A stretch of DNA of 64,000 bases. Source: Saccharicrinis sp963677345 (GTDB lineage Bacteria; Bacteroidota; Bacteroidia; Bacteroidales; Marinilabiliaceae). Positions 1-10,130 of this stretch are shown one piece after another. The position numbers and the translations under genes are program-made. Each line of letters opens with the position of its first letter. Position 1 is the first letter of the stretch. The stretch is from the NCBI GenBank assembly GCA_963677345.2, contig CAXXLC010000032.1, positions 1 through 64,000 on the forward strand, written 5' to 3'. Below the pieces are notes generated by a model, which was given only the letters and a program-made list of their open reading frames with translations, made no database searches and had not been told where the DNA came from.

Positions 1-2937
1 GAAATTGATATTATACCATTTTCAGGAGTGTATTTAAATGCATTTGAGAGTAAATTGAATAGTACTTTGTCAATTTTATCGGCATCAAAAAATGCCTTTA
101 TTTCGTTTCGGTTAGAATGAAATGAAAAATTGATATTTTTTTTATTGAAAATTGGCAGAAAATGATTATAACATATGTCATTTATAAAGGATGCAATATC
201 TGAATTTGTAATTTTTAATTGCATTTTTCCATTTTCCACTCGCCTAAAGTCAAGAATCTGTTGAAGTAATCGCTTTAATCGGCCTATATTGGATCTCATT
301 AAGGTAAACTGAGATAATTTTTGTGGTAAAGTTGTTTCAATATCATCAATAAGGCATGATATTATTGTTAGTGGGGTTAATAAATCATGAGATATATTTG
401 TGAAATATTTCAACTTTGTTTGGGTTAACTCTTCAGTTTTATTTTTTTCAAATTGCGCCATATTAATTTTATTCTTCAGTTTAACTCTGTTCATCATGAT
501 ATAGATTAAAACAGAAACAGCTAAAGCAATTATTACAATATAGAAAGCAAAGGCGGCTGTGGTCTCATAGATTGCAGGTTCTCTAATAATATTTAATGTA
601 GTAACCTGATTGCTCCATAGATTATGTGCATCTGAAGCTTTTACTTTAAACTTGTATTTACCTTTTTTTAATTGGCTATAAACTGCAAATTGGCGTCCTT
701 CTTTAATGTATATCCAATCGTCGTCAATGCCTTCAAGTTTATAAGCATACCTTATTTTGTCTGGGTTGCTATAATCTAAAGCCGAAAAGTAAAGTTCTAT
801 GTTTTTATCTGTTGGAGATAGTGTCAGAGTATTTTCTTTTTATAGAACTTTTCAATTTTATCTGGTGTTAGAATTGATTCGTTCTGAATTTTAATGTCGG
901 TAATTTTTACATTGGTTTCTTGAGGTGGAGCTAACAGATGTTCTGAAGGTGTGAACCGGGAATATCCTCTGTTTCCACCAATGTATATGTATTTTGAATC
1001 TTTGGTTTTAAATAAAGAGTTTTTTAAGTGAGAGTTAATCTGTTTCCCATCTAACGCAGAATAAGAAATAGATGCATTGTTTTTGGGATTATACTCAATT
1101 ACTTTTTTATAGGTTGTAATCCATATATTATTGTATTTATCAGAGATAATATCAAGGATAGCTTCTCCGTTTAAACCACAGTCGTAAGTTTTATTTGTAA
1201 AAGTTTTTGCGCTTGAATTATAAGCAATTAAACTTCCGTCTTTTTTGCCTATCCAAACAGTACCACTAAGATCAGCAGTTAATGATTGAATATGATCTTT
1301 TATAATATCAATCTTAATATTTTCAATTTTTAGTTTACTTACCTGGGTTTCTTCTAATTCCTGAGGGATATGAATTTTATAAATACCGTTGTTTTCAGTG
1401 CTCAACCATAATGTATTGTTGTCCTGACTGATTGAATTAATGAAACCTAAGCCTTTTTTTACAGGTATTATTTTGTCACTGCCATATAACTGTATGAATA
1501 GTGTTCTGTCACTGGCTAACCATATGTTTGATTGGTTATCTTCATAGCTTAATGAAGCTATACCTGCATTTTCGGTTACATTACTCAGATTTATGTCTTT
1601 AACATATTTAATGTTGTCTCCTTCTTTTTTAATTATTATTACCTTAGAATTGTGAGAGTTTGTAATCCAGATTTCATCTAAACCTGAAATATAATTTATA
1701 TAAGAAACAGCATTTAATTCACCAATGTTTTTTAATTCTTTAATTTCATTATAATTGGTGATTTTATTTTTAACCGGATTATAGATAAAAAGCCCTATTC
1801 GGTTTTGATTTATCCATATATCTCCATCTTTATCTTCGCATAAACTAGTGAACGAAGGGGCAATGTCACTTTTCTTTTGTAGAAGTGGAATAGGGAAATT
1901 ATCAATAACAGGTTTATTAAAGTCAATTTTATAAATACCTTCACTAAAAGCACCTATCCATAAATTACCATTTTTATCTTTAATTATTTCACTAAAAATA
2001 TTATTCGTTTTCTGAAAAAGGTTGCGGGTATTTACAGGTTCTATGATACCTAAATTATTGTACATATAGGTACTTAATCCGGATAAAGACATAGCCCATA
2101 TGTACCCATTGTAATTATCCTGAATAAAACTAAAATATCTTGAATTGTTATGATTACTTTCCCAATCTGGATTAGATATTTTTTTGTATGTTTCCTTTGA
2201 AAATGAGTTAGGATTAAACAGATACATACCTTCATCCCAGGTTCCTACCCAATAATTATTATTTGAATCCTGAAATACTCTGAATGGGTTATCATGCTTA
2301 CCTATTTTAGGATATTTAATAAATCGATTTGATTCTTTGTTGAATTTGTATAAGCCATTATCCCACATACATATCCAAATATTTTGATAGGAGTCTTCAT
2401 AAATCTGGTTGATGCTGGAATTTGGCAATGCGTTAGACTTATTTGTATAGTGCGAATAATCTGTATTTAAAGTATAATCAGGGTTATATCTTTTAAGTCC
2501 ATTGTTAAAACCTACCCATACGGTGCTGTCAAAAGCGTTTATAATAGTTCCAATGTTTTTGTTTTTTAATAAGGAATCAGGATGGGGTTTAATGGTATAA
2601 TTGTTCTTGTTTAAAATATTTAAACCTTCATTTGTTCCTATCCATATGTTTTCTTTGAAATCTTCAGCAAAAGCTGAAATTTCATTACTAAATAATAAGT
2701 TAGTATTGTTTAAATCAGATCTGAATATTTTCATCATATACCCATCGTACCTACATAAGCATCCTGAGTGCCAAACCACATATACCCTTCTTTATCCTGG
2801 AATAAACGAAATACGGAGTTTGATGGAAGTTGCTCTAAAATGGGTAATTGATATACTCTGGTGTTTTGAGAGTATAATGGTGTAAAAAATAAAATAACAG
2901 CTGATATAATGAAGGTTTTTTTTAAATGCAAAATCAT
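1..2937 (-). pseudogene. Hybrid two-component sensor/regulator (HTCS) of the PUL, frameshifted twice, 3' part outside window
   Basis: The N-terminal part of a PUL sensor, reading leftward from 2937. It begins with a signal peptide (MILHLKKTFIISAV...) and carries about 14 reg_prop blades of the type MWFGTQDG, IWIGTNEGL and VWIGKKDG, which makes two seven-bladed periplasmic propellers. A Y_Y_Y domain follows (about 850-600), then one membrane helix (about 580-500), a HisKA segment with the H-box NISHDLLTPLT (about 400) and an N-box NLLSNAFKYT at the left edge. The remaining kinase, receiver and AraC parts would lie beyond position 1. The frame breaks near 2759 (GATGCTTATG, where GATGGCTTATG would restore DGLCRYDGY) and near 836 (AAAAAGAAAATAC, where one extra G restores KKENTLTLSP). 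Both are losses of one G on the coding strand. Apart from these, the frame is open throughout, so either very recent inactivation or consensus error is possible. It lies divergent to susC, as HTCS genes usually do, and would sense an oligosaccharide in the periplasm. Confidence 0.88.
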
Positions 2938-3355
2938 TAATTTTTTTTTATGCTAATAATGAATTGTTAACAATGTTAAATAAATGTTTTAGGAGTATCA
3001 AGTACTTTTTGATTGTTTATGAATTCAATTTTATTATTTAAATATTAATAAAGCCAGTGTTTTTAGGTAGAAAAATAAATCATAAAGGAAGAAAATATGT
3101 TCAGCATAAGGCCTTAAAGTCCTTTTAATACTAGGTGGAACTAATTTTCATCTATTAGGAATGATCCTTCTACTTTTTTCCGTTTAAAGATATTCACATT
3201 TGTAATGTTAACGGTTCTTAAATAATTTATAAAAAACAAAAATGCCTATGAAGTTGAAATTACCAATCATTTTTATCACTAAAACAAGTAATCAAATTAG
3301 TCTAATTAGATAAACTACATGAGATAATTAGAGAAGACAAATTTATATAATCACT
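2938..3355. other. Divergent intergenic region between the HTCS and susC, with two short palindromes
   Basis: No coding potential is seen in these 418 AT-rich bases. A perfect 12-bp palindrome, ATTGTTAACAAT, lies at 2963-2974, 26 bp before the sensor start. An interrupted palindrome, ATTAG-T-CTAAT followed by TAG, lies at 3296-3309, about 47 bp before the susC start. Either could be an operator for the cognate regulator, but neither matches a motif I know. No clear TAnnTTTG box was found for either gene. Confidence 0.4.
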
Positions 3356-6300
3356 ATGAAAAAAGTAATTAAAATTAATTATCAAAGAAAGTTAGTTCAT
3401 TTAAGTTTTCTAAGAAACTTAATGATGGCCTCTTTAATACTGTTCATTGGCTTTGTTCCTTTTAAAGTAAAAGCTCAGGAAGCAACAATGGTGACGGGAA
3501 AGATAACAGATTCTAACACAGGTGAAGCTCTTATTGGGGTTGCTATTGTAGTTGAAAATACTTCCTCGGAACAATTTCTGATGTGTCAGGGAATTATTCT
3601 ATTAATGTACCTGAATCCGGAACATTAGTGTTTTCCTATTTAGGGTATATAACTCAAACAGTACCAATACAAGGCAAGTCTATTGTTAATGTATCCCTGA
3701 CAAGTGACTTAGAGGAAATAGGTGAAGTTGTCGTAGTTGGTTTTGGTACAAAGAAGAAAGTGAATGTAACAGGATCTGTTGCAACTGCAAGTGCAAAGGA
3801 TTTAGAAGAAAGACCAGTTGCAAATGCTGTTCAGGCCTTGCAGGGTGTTATACCAGGTTTGAATATTACTAATAGTGGAAATGGAGGTGAACTTAATGCA
3901 ACCAAGTCCATCAATGTACGTGGTACAGGTACAATAGGAGATGGGTCTAGTGGAGATCCTCTAATTTTAATCGATGGTATGGAAGGTGATATTAACACTC
4001 TTAATCCTCAGGATATAGAGAATATTTCAGTATTGAAAGATGCGGCAGCATCATCAATTTATGGATCAAGAGCACCTTTTGGAGTTATTTTAGTTACCAC
4101 AAAAAGAGGTAAGGCAGGAAAACCAGTTATTAATTATAATAATAATTTTAGGTTCAATACACCAATTTTATTACCCGATATGCAAAATTCATGGGAGTTC
4201 GTTAACTTTTATGATGATGCCAATTTTAATAATTCTAATTCTCATTTGTACAGTGATGACTATAAAAATTTAGTTTATAGCTATTATATGGGTGAGCTAG
4301 ATCCTACAAATGTTGCTTATCAGGCAGGTTCAGGTAAATGGAATTATGATTATACCTATGCAAATGTGGATTGGTTAAAAGAATATTATAAAAAATGGTC
4401 TCCATCTCAAGAGCATAATATGAGCATGAGTGGAGGTCGTGAAGGATTAACATATTACGTGTCTTCAAATTACATGACTCAAGATGGTTTTATGCGTTAT
4501 GGTACAGAAGATTATGACAGGTATAGTTTGACCGGTAAGCTATCAATAGATCTTTCGGATTATGTAAAAGTAGATTATTCCAGTCGTTTTGTACGTACAG
4601 AATATGCAAGACCCACTGCAATGAATGAAGATTTTTATAATCATATTTTAAGAAGAGCCAGACCAACAAGGGCAATAAAGGATCCTAATGGATATTATAT
4701 GTCAGATATTAACTATATACAAACCATGTCTGAGGGTGGTCGCCATAAAGAACAGAATGATAAATTAACCCAACAGGTAAAGGCAACAATCACACCGGTT
4801 AAAGATTGGAATATTATAGGGGAAATGAACGTGAGTACCGGGTATGATTGGACTCACTGGGATCAAAAAAGAGTTTATTCTCATTATGCCGATAATCCTG
4901 AAAATACTTATAAAGCGTTAACAAGTCCAAATAATGATCAGGTTTATGAATATTCCTATAAATCAACATTCCTAAATCCTAATATTTATACAAATTATAC
5001 TAAAACATTAGGAGCACACACTGTAGGAGGAACACTCGGTTTTCAGTCAGAGCAAATGAAATACCGTAAGATGAGTGCTCAACGTACTGATATGACTAAC
5101 ACTGATATGCCTATATTAGATCTTACAACTAATGATGATAATATGTCAATTATGGGACAATATCAAGAGTGGAGTACTGCTGGTTTCTTTGGACGTTTAA
5201 ATTATGATTATGATGGAAAATATATAGCAGAATTTAATTTACGCTATGATGGAACTTCAAGATATAGAGCTGAAAAAAGATGGGTTTGGACACCTTCTGC
5301 ATCTTTAGGTTGGAATATAGCACATGAAGAATTCTGGGGATCACTGGTCGATTATGTTGGAACTTTTAAATTAAGAGGATCATATGGCGTTTTAGCTAAC
5401 CAAAATACAACAAGTTGGTACCCAACATATCAAACAATGGATACAGGTGCTTCTGATGGATATTGGTTAATTGATGGAGCAAAGCCGAATACTGCAACTG
5501 TTCCTGGTTTAATTTCCAGTAGTTTGACCTGGGAAACAATTAAAACTACTAATGTTGGATTTGATTTTGGATCATTTAAAAATAGGTTGACAGGAAGTTT
5601 TGATTATTTCGAGAGGAAAACAGAAGATATGGTAGGTCCAGGAGTTGAACTACCTTCAATTTTAGGTACTGCTGTTCCTAAAACAAATAATACAGATTTA
5701 AAAACTTTTGGTTGGGAATTAGAACTTCAATGGAGAGATAAAAAAGGAGCGTTTAACTATGGTGTTAGATTAAATATTTCCGATTCACGTACGCGCATTC
5801 TTAGTTATGGAAACCCTACAGGAAGTTTGAGTAAGTATAGAGAAGGTGAGCTAACAGGAGAAATCTATGGATATACAACAATTGGTATCGCAAAATCTGA
5901 TGATCAAATGAATGCTCATTTGGCTACTCTGGAAAATGGAGGTCAAACAGCTTTAGGTAGTAACTGGGCTGCCGGAGATATTATGTATAAAGATGTCAAT
6001 GGTGATGGAAAGATAGATAATGGTAACAATACGCTTACTGATATGGGCGATTTAAAGAAAATTGGTAATAATACCCCTCGTTACCGAACCGGTATTACTT
6101 TAGATGCTGCATGGAAAGGTTTTGATATGCAAATGTTTTGGCAAGGTGTTTTAAAACGTGATTTTGATCCGGGAGAAAATAGTATGGTATTTTGGGGTGC
6201 AACAGGTAGTGGTCAATGGTGGTCAACTGCTATGACAGAGCATTTAGATTATTTTCGTGATGACGCAGATCATCCCCTTGGACAAAATATAGATTCTTAT

Positions 6301-6591
6301 TATCCTCGTCCTCTTTTTAACAATAAAAACCATAAAACTCAAACCAGATATCTTCAAAATGCAGCATATATGCGTTTAAAGAACTTACAATTAGGCTATA
6401 CTCTTCCTAAAACTATAATTAGTAAAGTTGGGTTACAAAATGTGCGTTTGTATGTTTCCGGAGAAAATTTGTTGACAATTACAAATCTATCCAAAACAAT
6501 GGATCCTGAAACAGCAGGTATTGGTAAACAAGGAGGTACTGTATACCCATTGTCTAAAACATACAGTTTTGGTTTAAGTGTAAACTTCTAA
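3356..6591 (+). pseudogene. susC: SusC/RagA-type TonB-dependent outer-membrane transporter, one frameshift near the N-terminus
   Basis: Outer-membrane channel that imports oligosaccharides together with the SusD lipoprotein that follows. The first 90 codons give an N-terminal signal sequence (hydrophobic core LMMASLILFIGFV, ending at VKAQ) and the start of the carboxypeptidase-like domain (VTGKITDSNTGEALIGVAIVVENTS). The frame is then lost at 3566-3569. One extra G (TCGGAACA to TCGGGAACA) joins it to GTISDVSGNYSINVPESG and the rest of the protein. Downstream come the TonB-box region (EIGEVVVVGFGT), the plug (DPLILIDGMEGD, VLKDAAASSIYGSRAPFG) and the barrel, ending in the aromatic SFGLSVNF. 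Repaired, the protein would be about 1078 residues, normal for the family. A GTG start at 3583 would leave the long part without a signal peptide, so it is not a credible gene start. Only 3 bp separate it from susD. Confidence 0.9.
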
Positions 6592-6594
6592 AAA

Positions 6595-8637
6595 ATGAAA
6601 GCAATGCGAAAAATTAATTTTAAATCAATATTTAAAAGTCTGATTGTCCTAGCATATACGATGTCTATGGTAAGCTGTAATGATTATTTGGATGTTACCC
6701 CGGTCTCAGATATTTCTCCTGAAAATTATCTTTGGGATGAATCTCATTTGGCTGCTTATACCATAAAATACTATGCTGATTATAGTTCATATAATGAAGG
6801 TAGTGATGATAAAGGAGGTATGATTCCAAGCCACTATGGATCAGGTGGTGAATCGTTTTATTTTAATGATCTGGCTACAGATAATGAAACAACCAAAGGA
6901 TCTAATAATAGGTATGTACCAGGGGTTTGGACGGTAGGTTCTACTGGTGGTGAATGGAATTTCTCAAACATTTATGCTTTAAATTATTTTTTACAGACTG
7001 TTGTTCCTCGTTATGAAGCCAATGAAATTACTGGTAATGCAACTAATGTTGCCCATTATGTTGGTGAAGGTTATTTTCTGAGAGCTCACGAGTATTTTTA
7101 TCGTTTAAGAAAGATTGGAGATTTTCCTATTGTGACAGAAACTTTAGCTGATGATCAGGATGTTTTAACTGAAGCGTCAAAAAGACAACCTCGAAATGAA
7201 GTTGCCAGGTTTATCCTTGAAGATTTAGATAAAGCAATTAACCTGCTTACTAATAATCCTGATGGAGGTAAAACTCGTATCACTAAAAATGCAGCCCTTT
7301 TGTTAAAAGCTCGTGTGGCATTGTTTGAAGCTACCTGGTTAAAATATCATGCCGGAACTCCAATGGTTCCAAATGGTCCGGGATGGCCGGGTGCTGATAA
7401 GGATTATAATAGTGGTTATTCTTTTCCTAGTGGAAGTTTAGATGGTGAAATAGATTTTTTCCTTACTGAGGCGATGTCTGCTTCAGAAGAGGTTGCAGAC
7501 GCAATTGGTCTGGTTGCAAACAATCAGGTTATTCAGGAAAGTGCAAGTCAGTCATTAAATGAATACTATGATATGTTTGCAACATCTGATCCTTCTGCTT
7601 ATGATGAAGTTTTAATGTATCGCGAATACTCGGTCGACTTAGGTAGATCTCATAGTTATAATCACTATATATACCATGGGGCTCAAAAAGGATATACCCA
7701 TCAAATGGAACATACTTTTTTGATGCAAAATGGTTTACCTGTCTATTATTCAGGTAGTGGTTATCAGGGTGATGATTATATTCAGGATACTAAAATTGAC
7801 AGAGACTGGAGATGGAGATTGTTTATGAAAGCTCCTGGTGAAGTTAAGGCTTTTAAAAATATTGATACCCCGGAAACATTTGATATAGCTCCTGCTGTTT
7901 ATAGTTCTGATGGTAAGTATTCTACATCTACTGGATATATGCTGGGTAAAGGTTTTGCTTTAGATTATAATATGCAATTGTTAGGACAGGACATTACCTC
8001 GCCTGTTATTTTTAGAGCTGCTGAAGCCTACCTTATTTATATTGAAGCCAGTTATGAGAAAAATGCAACTATTGATTCTAAAGCAGATGCATACTGGAGG
8101 GCTATTCGTGCCCGTGCCGGTATTCAAGAGGATTATAATATAACTATTGCTGCTACTGATATGAATCAGGAAGCATTATATGATTGGGGCGCTTATTCTC
8201 ACGGGGTTATGGTGGATGCAACTCTTTATAATATCAGACGTGAGAGACGTTGCGAGTTAATTGGAGAAGGACAGCGATATAATGACTTAATTCGTTGGAG
8301 AGCTATGGATCAGTTAAATGGATTCCAGATAGAAGGATGTAAAATATGGGGACCAATGCAAAATGATTATGAAGCTGGCTTATTGCTGGCAGATCAGACT
8401 GATGAAAGTGATAATACTATTTCATCACCTGGGTTAAGCGAATATTTACGGCCTTATCAGGTAGTTCAGTCTAATAATAATTTTTATAATGGATTGTACT
8501 TCACCGAAGCTCATTATTTAGAGCCTATTGCTATCGGACATTTTTTGAATACAGCAAGTGACGGTGTGACTATTTCAACTTCACCAATTTATCAAAATCC
8601 TGGATGGCCTACAGTTGCCGGACAAGGTGCAGAATAA
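6595..8637 (+). CDS. susD: SusD/RagB-type surface glycan-binding lipoprotein
   Basis: Surface lipoprotein that caps the SusC channel and binds the glycan. A signal peptide ends in a lipobox (SMVSC, Cys near residue 28), followed by the typical NDYLDVTPVSDISPENYLWDE opening of the family. TPR-like SusD helices include AHYVGEGYFLRAHEYFYRLRKIGDFP and the late RRERRCELIGEGQRYNDLIRW motif, which is highly characteristic of RagB/SusD. At 680 residues it is at the long end for the family. It starts 3 bp after the susC stop, so the two are co-transcribed. A second in-frame ATG at 6604 gives an equally good signal peptide. A strong hairpin follows 70 bp after the stop, so the enzyme genes may be expressed at lower or separate levels. 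Confidence 0.95.
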   Translation: MKAMRKINFKSIFKSLIVLAYTMSMVSCNDYLDVTPVSDISPENYLWDESHLAAYTIKYYADYSSYNEGSDDKGGMIPSHYGSGGESFYFNDLATDNETTKGSNNRYVPGVWTVGSTGGEWNFSNIYALNYFLQTVVPRYEANEITGNATNVAHYVGEGYFLRAHEYFYRLRKIGDFPIVTETLADDQDVLTEASKRQPRNEVARFILEDLDKAINLLTNNPDGGKTRITKNAALLLKARVALFEATWLKYHAGTPMVPNGPGWPGADKDYNSGYSFPSGSLDGEIDFFLTEAMSASEEVADAIGLVANNQVIQESASQSLNEYYDMFATSDPSAYDEVLMYREYSVDLGRSHSYNHYIYHGAQKGYTHQMEHTFLMQNGLPVYYSGSGYQGDDYIQDTKIDRDWRWRLFMKAPGEVKAFKNIDTPETFDIAPAVYSSDGKYSTSTGYMLGKGFALDYNMQLLGQDITSPVIFRAAEAYLIYIEASYEKNATIDSKADAYWRAIRARAGIQEDYNITIAATDMNQEALYDWGAYSHGVMVDATLYNIRRERRCELIGEGQRYNDLIRWRAMDQLNGFQIEGCKIWGPMQNDYEAGLLLADQTDESDNTISSPGLSEYLRPYQVVQSNNNFYNGLYFTEAHYLEPIAIGHFLNTASDGVTISTSPIYQNPGWPTVAGQGAE

Positions 8638-8705
8638 AGTATTTGATATTTAAAGCTAAAAATGATATGCAGCAAAACATATAATAGCTTTAGATATTTT
8701 AAAAC

Positions 8706-8745
8706 GGGAGATTGAATTTTCAATCTCCCTTATACTATTTTTCTT
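8706..8745 (+). terminator. Intrinsic terminator after susCD
   Basis: A perfect 11-bp stem, GGGAGATTGAA / TTCAATCTCCC, with a 2-base loop, is followed by a T-rich run (TTATACTATTTTTCTTT). It sits between susD and the first enzyme gene and could end or attenuate the susCD transcript. Confidence 0.85.
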
Positions 8746-8916
8746 TAAAAAAGCATATGTGGATATTTCTCTGCAATACTTAATGTATAAATTATTTAGC
8801 CTTTTAATCAAATTATAAAATTTGAATAATAATTCCTCATTATTGAATCATCTGTAAACTCCTTTATAGGTAGAAATATTGATTTTTGAGGATTCATAAG
8901 AAACGAAAAATTAAAT

Positions 8917-10095
8917 ATGACTTGTCTCCAAAAGCTTTTTAGATTCACCTGGTTGACTGTATTTTTTATTATTCCTGCAATCTCTGCATGTACGCATAAA
9001 AGTAGTAAAAGTGAAAAGCAACAGCCTGTTGCTTATAATTCATTTAGTCCCGGAATAATTTGGAATGATAATAATGGTGAGCATATAAATGCTCATGGAG
9101 GAGGAATCTTGTTATACAATGGAATATATTACTGGTTTGGAGAGCATAAAAGTGAGCATACCAGTTCTGCTTTAGTAGGAGTTAGATGTTATTCGTCAAA
9201 AGACTTGTATAATTGGAAAAACGAAGGTGTAGCTTTATCTGTAGAAAAAAATGATACCCTTAGCCCAATAACAATTGGTTGTACTATCGAAAGGCCAAAA
9301 GTAATCTACAATATTCAAAATCGTCAGTTTGTGATGTATTTTCATCTTGAGTTAAAAGATCAAGGATATAGCGCGGCTAAAGTAGGTGTTGCAGTAAGTG
9401 ATTCGCCTGTTGGACCATATAAATTTGTAAAGGCTCTAAGACCCAATGCTGGTATATGGCCTGAAAATATGGAGGATGAACATAAAAAATTAGAAGTGAC
9501 AACTGAGGATTTTAAAGATTGGTGGACTCCCCAATGGAGAAAGGCTGTTGAAGAGGGATTGTTTGTGCGCAGGGATTTTGAAGGAGGACAGATGTCTCGC
9601 GATATGACTCTGTTTGTAGATGAGGATGGAAAAGCATATCACATATATTCTTCAGAAGAAAACCTGACAATACAAATAGCTGAACTTTCAGATGATTATC
9701 TTTCTTATACCGGTAAATACATAAGAATATTTCCTGGTGGACATAATGAAGCTCCGGCCATGGTTAAAAAAGACGGAATGTATTATTTAATCACTTCCGG
9801 CTGTACCGGATGGGCTCCAAATGAAGCACGATCAGCTGTTGCTCCATCTATATGGGGATCATGGAAATCTTTAGGTAATCCATGCGAAGGAGAAGGTGCC
9901 GAGTTAACATTTCAATCACAAAGTACATACATATTACCCTTAACCGATAAAAGTGATACCTGTATTTTTATGGCAGACAGATGGAAACCGGGAAATCTTA
10001 ATGATAGCAGGTATGTATGGTTACCTCTAACATTTGAGAATGGAAGACCAATTATTAAAGGGAGTGAAAATTGGCAAATCAATAAATCGAAATAG
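8917..10095 (+). CDS. Glycoside hydrolase family 43 lipoprotein, resembling the exo-beta-1,3-galactosidase subfamily (GH43_24-like)
   Basis: Five-bladed beta-propeller exo-glycosidase, 392 residues, with a lipoprotein signal (FFIIPAISAC). Where most GH43 enzymes carry the catalytic-base Asp, this one reads NAHGGGIL (H60), followed by YYWFGEH. An IERPKV block has E125, and the probable acid is E278 in GGHNEAPAM. As I recall, the AHGGG/ERPKV pattern and the absence of a canonical base Asp are features of GH43_24 exo-beta-1,3-galactosidases that act on arabinogalactan backbones; neighbouring subfamilies such as 34 share part of it. The GVAVSDSPVGPYKF stretch is a common GH43 signature. It is first in a run of co-directional enzyme genes and lies 35 bp before the GH2 gene. 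Family is confident; subfamily and substrate are inferred. Confidence 0.85.
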   Translation: MTCLQKLFRFTWLTVFFIIPAISACTHKSSKSEKQQPVAYNSFSPGIIWNDNNGEHINAHGGGILLYNGIYYWFGEHKSEHTSSALVGVRCYSSKDLYNWKNEGVALSVEKNDTLSPITIGCTIERPKVIYNIQNRQFVMYFHLELKDQGYSAAKVGVAVSDSPVGPYKFVKALRPNAGIWPENMEDEHKKLEVTTEDFKDWWTPQWRKAVEEGLFVRRDFEGGQMSRDMTLFVDEDGKAYHIYSSEENLTIQIAELSDDYLSYTGKYIRIFPGGHNEAPAMVKKDGMYYLITSGCTGWAPNEARSAVAPSIWGSWKSLGNPCEGEGAELTFQSQSTYILPLTDKSDTCIFMADRWKPGNLNDSRYVWLPLTFENGRPIIKGSENWQINKSK

Positions 10096-10130
10096 TTTAG
10101 TTAATATATAATATAAAAAGCATCATTATC

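Noticed and set aside
2601..2885. Plus-strand ORF opposite the sensor N-terminus
   Set aside because: It is antisense to clear reg_prop coding sequence and has no recognisable features.
3583..6591. GTG-started SusC as an intact gene
   Set aside because: It would lack a signal peptide and half of the carboxypeptidase-like domain, both of which are encoded just upstream in another frame.
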